Shown: positions 1 through 5,495 of the stretch, in pieces
How the letters are laid out: each line of letters starts with the position of its first letter
How positions within the stretch are numbered: position 1 is the first letter of the stretch
Assembly (NCBI GenBank): GCA_902766545.1
Contig: CACXEC010000026.1
Coordinates: 1-6,111 of the forward strand
From: an uncultured Erysipelotrichaceae bacterium
GTDB lineage: Bacteria > Bacillota_I > Bacilli_A > RF39 > UBA660
Direction: 5' to 3'
DNA: 6,111 nt
Notes under the pieces: model-generated
The model's database searches: none
What the model saw: the letters and a program-made list of their open reading frames with translations, nothing else
Told to the model about the DNA's origin: nothing
Made by a program: the position numbers and the translations under genes

Positions 1-312
1 CTTATGAATAATAATGATTATTCTAAAAGAATAAAAAAGATGAATGACATGATAGACCAGGCAAATGTTTTAAAGCAAGAATTAAAAAATATAAAAGATA
101 ATGAAACAATTTTATTATTTATAAATAACTCTTTAATTTATTATTCAACAACATTAAAATATTTTGATTATTTAAAATATCATAAATTATTAAAGCAAAC
201 AAATTGTTTCTATTATTTACCTAAAAATACTATTAAAAAAAGACTTAAAAGTTTTTTAATTAAAAATTGTACATATTTTTATTATCATTTTATAGTGAGG
301 TTTTATGGTTAA
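1..312 (+). CDS. C-terminal end of a probable GT2 glycosyltransferase (5' end cut by the window)
   Basis: The frame is open from base 1. A Met codon at 4 could be internal, and any ribosome binding site for it would lie outside the window, so I treat this as a truncated gene. About 103 residues are visible, with no catalytic motif. What can be seen is a Lys/Asn/Tyr-rich, mostly helical stretch with a FINNSLIYY segment and a basic, aromatic end (LPKNTIKKRLKSFLIKN). This composition, and its position directly before another sugar transferase, resembles the helical tail that follows the GT-A domain in capsule GT2 enzymes; the next gene has a similar basic tail. Its stop overlaps the next start by 8 bases, so the two are probably translationally coupled. 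The family call is inference from tail character and context. It could instead be a complete small hypothetical protein starting at 4. Confidence 0.5.
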   Translation, partial: LMNNNDYSKRIKKMNDMIDQANVLKQELKNIKDNETILLFINNSLIYYSTTLKYFDYLKYHKLLKQTNCFYYLPKNTIKKRLKSFLIKNCTYFYYHFIVRFYG

Positions 313-1240
313 AGTAAGTATAATAGTTCCTGTTTATAATACAGAAAAATATTTAAAAAAATGTGTTGAATCATTATTAAGTCAAACTGAAAAAGATATC
401 GAAATCATATTAATTAATGACGGATCTACAGATAAATCTGAAAAAATAATTAAATCATTTGAAGATGATAGAATTGTATATATAAGTAAAAAAAATTCCG
501 GCATAGGATCAACAAGAAATCTTGGAATTACTAAAGCAAAAGGAAAATATATTATGTTTATTGATTCAGATGATTATATAGCACCAAATTGCGTTGAAAA
601 AATGTATAATAAGGCAATAAATGATAATTGTGATATTGTGATTAGTGATTATTATGAAGATTGCAATGGCATTATTAAAGAAATAAGATTTAAATCTTTT
701 AATAATACATCATTAAATGACAATCCGTCTATATTAAATAATATAAATTTAGGACCATGTAATAAGATTTATAAAAAAAGCATATTAAAAGATGTGAAAT
801 TTGAAGAAAGTTTAAAATATGAAGATGCACCTTTTGTTATAAAAGCATTTATTAATGCTAAAAAAATAGGAAAATTGAATGAATGTTTATCATATTATGT
901 AATACACGAAAACAGCCAAACTACCATTAGAGACAAACGCATATTTGACATATTAGATATAAGTAATATTATTATAAATTTATTAAAACCATATGATAAT
1001 TGTAAAGCATCATTAACGAATCTAATTGTAATGATATTAACTGATTACACAATTCAGCAACGTTATATAAATAACAAAGAATTAAGAAATACTTTTATAG
1101 ATAAAGCTTTTAATATTTTAGATAATCTAGATAAAAATTGGCGTAAATGTGAATACTTAAAAAAATTTAGATTTGACAAAAGAATTATTAAAAGTAATAA
1201 AACTTTAACAAAACTATATTGTAATATATATAGAAGATAA
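305..1240 (+). CDS. GT2-family glycosyltransferase (EpsJ/WfgS-like), surface polysaccharide synthesis
   Basis: This is a cytoplasmic, membrane-peripheral enzyme expected to move a sugar from a nucleotide-sugar onto a lipid-linked polysaccharide intermediate. The GT-A fold is clear. The N-terminal strand reads VSIIVPVYNTEKYL (residues 4-17), followed by the nucleotide-binding NDGSTD (38-43), NSGIGSTRN (64-72) and the metal-binding DxD as IDSDD (86-90). Next come GPCNKIYKKSIL (150-161), the catalytic-region YEDAPF (172-177) and YYVIHENSQTT (197-207), all usual for capsule GT2 proteins. The rest is a helical basic tail. At 311 residues the length is normal for the family. The start is supported by GTGAGG at 295-300, four bases upstream. 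It overlaps the preceding gene by 8 bases and is followed at once by a terminator, so it is the last gene of its unit. Donor and acceptor sugars cannot be told from sequence. Confidence 0.93.
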   Translation: MVKVSIIVPVYNTEKYLKKCVESLLSQTEKDIEIILINDGSTDKSEKIIKSFEDDRIVYISKKNSGIGSTRNLGITKAKGKYIMFIDSDDYIAPNCVEKMYNKAINDNCDIVISDYYEDCNGIIKEIRFKSFNNTSLNDNPSILNNINLGPCNKIYKKSILKDVKFEESLKYEDAPFVIKAFINAKKIGKLNECLSYYVIHENSQTTIRDKRIFDILDISNIIINLLKPYDNCKASLTNLIVMILTDYTIQQRYINNKELRNTFIDKAFNILDNLDKNWRKCEYLKKFRFDKRIIKSNKTLTKLYCNIYRR

Positions 1241-1267
1241 AGCAATAGATTTTTATTGCTTTTTTTT
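1239..1267 (+). terminator. Rho-independent terminator after the GT2 gene
   Basis: A perfect 9-bp stem, AAAGCAATA (1239-1247) with TATTGCTTT (1254-1262), encloses the 6-base loop GATTTT and runs into eight consecutive T residues (1260-1267). The left arm starts inside the TAA stop codon (1238-1240) of the GT2 gene. The stem has only two G-C pairs, which is usual for a genome this AT-rich. The gene order and the T-tract make it a + strand terminator. Confidence 0.85.
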
Positions 1268-1274
1268 GTATAAT
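1246..1274 (+). promoter_or_regulatory. Probable sigma-A-type promoter for the ligase/polymerase-GT4 gene and pssDE
   Basis: A consensus -10 box TATAAT lies at 1269-1274. At the best spacing of 17 bases the -35 position is TAGATT (1246-1251), matching TTGACA at only three of six bases and lying inside the terminator stem and loop. Transcription would start near 1281 and give a leader of about 30 bases. The leader carries the ribosome binding site GAAAGGA (1294-1300), nine bases before the ATG at 1310. The support is the -10 box plus the preceding terminator, which implies a new start here. TATAAT-like words occur by chance in AT-rich DNA, so confidence is moderate. Confidence 0.5.
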
Positions 1275-1309
1275 AAAATAAACACAACTTTACGAAAGGA
1301 CGATAAAGC

Positions 1310-3742
1310 ATGGAAAATAATAAAAGAATAATGTATTTTATTTTATCATTTCCATTTATAGATGTTATAACTGCTCTAATAACTAGAAACTTAAACTTAG
1401 GAATTACCCCAGGTATAATTATAAAAAGCATATTTTTATTATTCTTGTCTATATATATTATTTATACTAAATCAAAATATAAGAAACTTAGCATTATTAT
1501 GCTTACTACTATTCTATTATATTTTATTGGCTACTTTGCTTTCAAACCAGAAATATTAGAAGAACAATTTATATTTAAAGAATTGCAGTATTTATTTAGA
1601 CTGATTTATTTTCCAATAACATTTTTAGGATTATTATGCTATTTTGATGAAAACAACTTTAATAAAGATTTAATAAAAAATATGTTATTTAAATCGTTGA
1701 TAATTTATTTCTTTTTACTAATTATTCCATTAATTACTGGTACAGCTTATAATACTTATCCCGTTGATTGGAAAGGCTATGTTGGCTGGTTTTATGCAGG
1801 CAATGAAGTTGCTAATATTATGATATTATTATTACCAGCTGCATATTTTATAATTGATAGAAATGATTATAGTTTTCTAATTTTATTTCCTATATACTTG
1901 ATTGCACTATCGATTGGAACTAAAGTAGCAACCTTTGGATCTCTAATAGTTGCCATAATTACGTTAATTTATTATTTATTAAAAAAGAATTTTAAAAAAA
2001 TAATCTATGCATTATTAACTTTGATTGTTGTTTCCTTAATGATTCCTAAATCATATGCAGTTTATAATTATAAATTTTCATATTCAGAAGTAGAGCCTTT
2101 AATAATTGAAGAAAACAATATAGAAGAAATAAATAAAATAAACAATAATATAAATAAGTTTTATAATAAAAATAAAGCTACCAAAGTATTAAAAAATTTA
2201 CTTAATGGAAGAGATATGCTTTTAGCCAATACTTTAAGCATTTATAATGATAATAAGAATGATTCAAATATTTGGTTTGGAATAGGTTTTTCAAACACTA
2301 AAACTATAAACAATAATAATGTTGCTAGATTAATTGAAATTGATATTTTAGATGGAAACTTTCATTATGGTCTAATGGGATTAATCATAATGTTATCACC
2401 ATTATTAATATCTACATATTTAATTATTATTAGTAGAAGAAAAGTTACAATAGATGCATTATACTTTATATTAATAATTTTATTATTATGTGGCATTTCT
2501 ACTTTCAGTGGACATGTTTTAGCATCACCAGCTGTATCAATTTACTTAGTTTTATATTTATTATTATTATTAAATGAATTTTATATCTTTAAACATAATG
2601 ATAAGATACAAAAAAAGATATCTATACTAGCATTACATATGGGTCATGGTGGAATAGAAAAAAGTATTTGTAATCAGGCAAATATGCTTTCAAAAGAATA
2701 TGAAGTAGAAATTGCTAGTCTCTATAAATTATCAGATAATATTCCATATGAACTAAATAAACAAGTAAAACTAATGTATTTAAGTAACTTAAAACCTAAT
2801 AGAAAAGAATTTAAATTAGCATTAAAATCTAAAAATCCTTTTAAAATAATAAAAGAAGGAGTTAAAGCAATATATATTCTATATCAAAAGAAATCTTTAA
2901 TAATTAAATATATTTATAATTCAAATTCTCGAATTATTATTTCAACTAGAATAGATTTTACAAAACATTTAAATAATTATGGAGATAATAATACTATCAA
3001 AATAGCTGAAGAACACGTATATCATAATAACAGCCAAAAATACATAAACAAACTAAAAAGAAATCTAACAAACATAGATTATTTAATTCCAAGTAGTAAA
3101 TATTTAACTAACGATTATAAGAATTTCTATAAAAATGAAAGAGTAAAAATCATATATATTCCTCAGATTATAGATTTTATCCCAGAAAACACTAATTCAT
3201 GTAATAATTATAATATTATATCTGTAGGTAGATTATCTAAGGAAAAAGGATTTGAAGATTTAATAAAAATAATGAAATTAATAAACGATAAAAATAAATC
3301 TATCAAATTAACATTAGTTGGTGATGGACCAGAAAGGGAAAATCTTGAAAAATTAATAAAAGAATATAATCTTAAAAATATTAAATTAAAAGGATTTTTA
3401 GATGCTAAACAATTAAGAAAAGAATATCAAAAAGCCTCATTATATATTATGACATCATTTGAAGAATCTTTTGGCTTAGTTTTAATTGAAGCTCTAGCTT
3501 ATGGAATCCCATGTTTTGCTTTTGACTCTGCCTTAGGAGCAAAAGAAATAATAAATAAAAGTAATGGAAAATTAATTCATAATAGAGATATAGATTTAAT
3601 GGCAAGTGAAGTACTAAATTATTTCAAAGAAGATAATCATCAAGAAATGATAAATTCAGCTAAAAAAACCGCTCTAAATTATCGATATGATAAGGTTCAA
3701 AGTGAGTGGCTAAAATTTATAAATAATATTGTGGAGGATTAA
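1310..3742 (+). CDS. Fusion protein: O-antigen ligase/Wzy polymerase-like membrane domain joined to a GT4 glycosyltransferase
   Basis: This 810-residue protein has two domains. Residues 1-428 form a membrane domain with about 12 hydrophobic segments (near 6-24, 35-52, 60-78, 96-112, 125-145, 163-182, 187-203, 205-224, 229-247, 352-376, 381-400, 403-427). A large hydrophilic loop at 248-350 follows the ninth segment. YAGNEVANIMILLLP (162-176), SIGTKVATFG (201-210), GRDML (300-304) and FHYGLMG (351-357) fit the O-antigen ligase/polymerase superfamily. R301 and H352, at the loop, are candidate functional residues. Residues 435-810 are a GT-B GT4 domain: HMGHGGIEKS (443-452), SVGRLSKEKGFEDL (638-651), LVGDGPERENLEKL (669-682), and the EX7E pair E719/E727 within SFEESFGLVLIEAL. 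An even number of membrane segments would put the GT4 domain in the cytoplasm, where nucleotide sugars are. The inferred role is polymerising or ligating polysaccharide outside and adding a sugar inside. GAAAGGA at 1294-1300 supports the start. Its stop overlaps the next start by one base (TAATG). Confidence 0.88.
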   Translation: MENNKRIMYFILSFPFIDVITALITRNLNLGITPGIIIKSIFLLFLSIYIIYTKSKYKKLSIIMLTTILLYFIGYFAFKPEILEEQFIFKELQYLFRLIYFPITFLGLLCYFDENNFNKDLIKNMLFKSLIIYFFLLIIPLITGTAYNTYPVDWKGYVGWFYAGNEVANIMILLLPAAYFIIDRNDYSFLILFPIYLIALSIGTKVATFGSLIVAIITLIYYLLKKNFKKIIYALLTLIVVSLMIPKSYAVYNYKFSYSEVEPLIIEENNIEEINKINNNINKFYNKNKATKVLKNLLNGRDMLLANTLSIYNDNKNDSNIWFGIGFSNTKTINNNNVARLIEIDILDGNFHYGLMGLIIMLSPLLISTYLIIISRRKVTIDALYFILIILLLCGISTFSGHVLASPAVSIYLVLYLLLLLNEFYIFKHNDKIQKKISILALHMGHGGIEKSICNQANMLSKEYEVEIASLYKLSDNIPYELNKQVKLMYLSNLKPNRKEFKLALKSKNPFKIIKEGVKAIYILYQKKSLIIKYIYNSNSRIIISTRIDFTKHLNNYGDNNTIKIAEEHVYHNNSQKYINKLKRNLTNIDYLIPSSKYLTNDYKNFYKNERVKIIYIPQIIDFIPENTNSCNNYNIISVGRLSKEKGFEDLIKIMKLINDKNKSIKLTLVGDGPERENLEKLIKEYNLKNIKLKGFLDAKQLRKEYQKASLYIMTSFEESFGLVLIEALAYGIPCFAFDSALGAKEIINKSNGKLIHNRDIDLMASEVLNYFKEDNHQEMINSAKKTALNYRYDKVQSEWLKFINNIVED

Positions 3743-4209
3743 TGGAAAAAATCTTATTTATATCTAGTTCTGGAGGACATTTAAATGAATTATTACAATT
3801 AAAACCTACAATGCAAAAATATAATTCATATATTGTAACTGAAAAAACTAAATCAACAATAAATTTAAAAAATGAATTTAATAATAAAGTCTATTACTTA
3901 ATGTTTAGCACTAGATTTAAGTTAAATTATTTATATAAAGCACCATATAATATTATTAAAAGTTTTTATTTATTCTTTAAAATTAACCCTTCAGTTATTA
4001 TAAGTACCGGTTCTCATACTGCAGTTGTGATGTGTTATATCGCTAAACTATTTAGACGAAAAGTAATTTACATTGAAACATTTGCAAATATAAATACTAA
4101 ATCACTAGCAGGGAAATTAGTTTATCCAATTGCAGATACTTTTATAGTTCAATGGGAAAGTATGTTAAAATTATATCCTAAAGCAATATATGGAGGGTGG
4201 ATTTACTAA
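3742..4209 (+). CDS. pssD: PssD/Cps14F (Alg14-like) glycosyltransferase subunit
   Basis: This is the N-terminal half of a split GT-B glycosyltransferase. In the family it is the membrane-associated, acceptor-side partner that recruits the PssE/Alg13 half, and the pair adds the second sugar to an undecaprenyl-linked intermediate. The glycine loop SSGGHLNELLQL (9-20) opens the protein. Next come the membrane-apposed region around FYLFFKINPSVIISTGSHTAVVM (residues 75-97, read here in two motifs: FYLFFK and STGSHTAVV), then YIETFANINTKSLAGK (110-125) and the ending YPKAIYGGWIY (145-155). The length of 155 residues is normal for a stand-alone PssD. There is no separate N-terminal transmembrane helix of the eukaryotic Alg14 kind. 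TGGAGG at 3732-3737 precedes the ATG by four bases. Start and stop both overlap neighbouring genes by one base, fitting tight coupling with pssE and equal production of the two subunits. The sugar is not deducible. Confidence 0.93.
   Translation: MEKILFISSSGGHLNELLQLKPTMQKYNSYIVTEKTKSTINLKNEFNNKVYYLMFSTRFKLNYLYKAPYNIIKSFYLFFKINPSVIISTGSHTAVVMCYIAKLFRRKVIYIETFANINTKSLAGKLVYPIADTFIVQWESMLKLYPKAIYGGWIY
4192..4200 (+). promoter_or_regulatory. Ribosome binding site that sets the pssE start
   Basis: GGAGGGTGG lies inside the end of pssD. An in-frame GTG at 4197 begins within this purine-rich site and so could not use it. The ATG at 4209 lies 8-12 bases downstream, a workable spacing. Translation from 4209 also gives the standard family N-terminus MIFVTLGT. 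Confidence 0.7.
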
Positions 4210-4682
4210 TGATATTTGTGACACTTGGAACGCAAGATAAACCATTTGAAAGATTATTAGAATCTGTTGATAACCAAATAAAAAAAGGTAATATTACAGA
4301 TAAAGTAATTGTTCAAGCAGGATGCACTAAATATTCTTCAAGTAATATTGAAATATATAACTTAATGGATATTGATACATTTAACGAATATATTAAAAAG
4401 TGTGATTTAATAATAACTCATGGTGGCGTAGGGACCATTTTAGATGGCCTAAAAAATAATAAAAAAATAATTGCTTTTGCTAGACTTTCTAAATATAAAG
4501 AGGCAATTAATGATCATCAAAAACAAATAATTAATGAATTTGCTAGCCAAAATTATATATTAACTGGAGAATTAAATCACTTGGACGATATTTTAAAGCA
4601 AGCTGAAAAGTTTAAACCCAAGAAATTTAGATCAAATAATACAAATTTTAATAATCTAATTCAAAGCAAAATAAAATCCTAA
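4209..4682 (+). CDS. pssE: PssE/Cps14G (Alg13-like) glycosyltransferase catalytic subunit
   Basis: This is the C-terminal half of the split GT-B enzyme. It binds the UDP-sugar and works with PssD at the inner membrane face. Visible motifs are MIFVTLGTQDKPFERLL (1-17), the nucleotide-sugar-binding THGGVGTILDGL (70-81), and NDHQKQI (101-107), the usual DHQ-type region. The length is 157 residues, normal for the family. I chose the ATG at 4209 rather than the in-frame GTG at 4197 because it matches the family N-terminus and leaves the ribosome binding site free. The start forms TAATG with the pssD stop. The family usually has a Pro-Arg pair before the DHQ region. Here the corresponding sequence is AFARLSKYKEAINDHQ, with Ala in place of the Pro, probably a tolerated variation. 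It is the last gene of the unit, with its stop codon at the base of the loop in the terminator hairpin. Confidence 0.92.
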   Translation: MIFVTLGTQDKPFERLLESVDNQIKKGNITDKVIVQAGCTKYSSSNIEIYNLMDIDTFNEYIKKCDLIITHGGVGTILDGLKNNKKIIAFARLSKYKEAINDHQKQIINEFASQNYILTGELNHLDDILKQAEKFKPKKFRSNNTNFNNLIQSKIKS

Positions 4683-4700
4683 AAAACTTAGGATTTTATT
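4670..4700. terminator. Probable bidirectional terminator between pssE and the convergent aquaporin gene
   Basis: A perfect 13-bp inverted repeat, AATAAAATCCTAA (4670-4682) and TTAGGATTTTATT (4688-4700), has the 5-base loop AAAAC. On the + strand the GGA core is followed by TTTTATT. On the - strand it is followed by TTTTATTTTGCTTTG, a better T-rich tail. The left arm ends in the pssE stop codon, and the aquaporin stop (4710-4712) is nine bases away. One hairpin therefore appears to serve both converging genes. Confidence 0.85.
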
Positions 4701-4709
4701 AGTTGCATA

Positions 4710-5378
4710 CTATCTTTCGTTTAAAACGTCTTTATAAAAGAAAGCAGCAAGTGCACCACCAACTATTGGAGCAACTATAAATACCCAAACTTGGCTTAAA
4801 GCTTCTCCTCCTTGAAGTAAAGCAGGTGCTAAACTTCTCGCGGGATTTACTGATGTTCCAGTAATACTAATTCCAATTAAGTGAACTAATACTAGTGTAA
4901 GTCCAATAACTATTCCTGCAACTTGAGAATTTTCTTTTTTACTTGTAACACCAAGTATAGCAAGTACAAAGAAGAAAGTTAATATTATTTCAGTTAAAAA
5001 TGCTGTTCCAGCAGTAACAACACCACCAGTTACTAGATATCCACCAAAGCCGTTAGCACCTAAAGTATCAAAACTTCCAAGTATAACGCCTAACATAGCA
5101 GATCCAGCAAGTGCACCTAAAACTTGAAATAAAATATAAAATCCCAAGTCTTTAGCATTCATTTTTTTGCTTAAGAACATTGCTATTGAAACAGCCGGAT
5201 TAATATGACAGCCAGATATGTTTCCTATAGCATAAGCATTAGCCACAATGACTAAACCAAATGCTAAAGATGTTGCAATTATTCCAGCAGCACTATTACA
5301 TCCTACTATAACAGCTACCCCGCAAGCAAAAAATGTTAGTGCAAAAGTACCTACAAATTCAGAAATATATTTTTTCAT
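4710..5378 (-). CDS. aqpZ: Aquaporin, AqpZ-like water channel (MIP family)
   Basis: This is an inner-membrane tetrameric water channel. At 222 residues it is a typical MIP protein with six membrane helices and two half-helices. Both NPA signatures are intact: HINPAVS (58-64) and SVNPARS (176-182). The selectivity-filter residues aligned with E. coli AqpZ F43, H174, T183 and R189 are F40, H166, T175 and R181. All four match, so a water-selective pore is predicted rather than a glycerol facilitator, which would have a Gly in place of the His and an Asp after the second NPAR. The start fits MKKYISEFVGTF, with AGGAGG at 5383-5388 (- strand), four bases from the ATG. It is a single-gene unit with its own strong promoter and a shared terminator. 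Its G+C is visibly higher than that of the polysaccharide genes, largely explained by an Ala/Gly/Val-rich protein. Confidence 0.96.
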   Translation of the reverse strand: MKKYISEFVGTFALTFFACGVAVIVGCNSAAGIIATSLAFGLVIVANAYAIGNISGCHINPAVSIAMFLSKKMNAKDLGFYILFQVLGALAGSAMLGVILGSFDTLGANGFGGYLVTGGVVTAGTAFLTEIILTFFFVLAILGVTSKKENSQVAGIVIGLTLVLVHLIGISITGTSVNPARSLAPALLQGGEALSQVWVFIVAPIVGGALAAFFYKDVLNER

Positions 5379-5397
5379 TTATCCTCCTCTATAATAA

Positions 5398-5427
5398 ATT
5401 ATAAAATAAAAGTATAAAAAATGTCAA
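5398..5427 (-). promoter_or_regulatory. Strong consensus promoter of the aquaporin gene
   Basis: Read on the - strand, a perfect -35 TTGACA (5427-5422) and a perfect -10 TATAAT (5403-5398) are separated by 18 bases. The predicted start of transcription, near 5391, leaves a leader of only about 12 bases, mostly the AGGAGG site. The two outermost bases of the -35 box overlap the left arm of the inverted repeat at 5426-5464. Confidence 0.82.
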
Positions 5428-5464
5428 AAATTATCTAATAAGAATAAATATTTAGATAATTTTT
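5426..5464. repeat. 13-bp inverted repeat between two divergent promoters
   Basis: AAAAATTATCTAA (5426-5438) and TTAGATAATTTTT (5452-5464) are perfect inverted copies with a 13-base spacer. The left arm touches the -35 box of the aquaporin promoter and the right arm touches the extended -10 box of the phosphatase promoter. Both predicted transcripts begin outside it, so it would not be transcribed from either. That makes a DNA-level role, such as an operator for a dimeric regulator, more plausible than a terminator. Chance pairing in AT-rich DNA remains possible. Confidence 0.5.
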
Positions 5465-5472
5465 GCTATAAT
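5464..5472 (+). promoter_or_regulatory. Extended -10 promoter of the HAD phosphatase gene
   Basis: TGCTATAAT (5464-5472) is a perfect extended -10 element (TGnTATAAT). No good -35 box is seen around 5444-5449, which extended -10 promoters can do without. Transcription would start near 5479, and AAGGAG (5485-5490) lies five bases before the ATG at 5496. Confidence 0.7.
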
Positions 5473-5495
5473 CTAAATATATGTAAGGAGATAAG

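Noticed and set aside
1063..1431. A 122-codon open frame on the - strand.
   Set aside because: It lies antisense across the end of the GT2 gene, the terminator and the start of the fusion gene. It has no family motif, and its Leu/Ile/Tyr-rich translation is what AT-rich coding DNA gives in reverse.
4197..4208. GTG at 4197 as the start of pssE, adding four residues.
   Set aside because: The GTG sits within the ribosome binding site, and the family N-terminus begins exactly at the ATG at 4209.
4710..5378. Glycerol facilitator (GlpF) as the identity of the MIP protein.
   Set aside because: The filter positions are Phe, His, Thr and Arg as in AqpZ, and the second NPAR is followed by Ser-Leu-Ala rather than the Asp expected in glycerol channels.
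5426..5464. Reading the inverted repeat plus its T-run as a + strand terminator.
   Set aside because: No + strand gene ends upstream of it; the aquaporin gene runs the other way and starts there. It is recorded as a repeat with a possible operator role.
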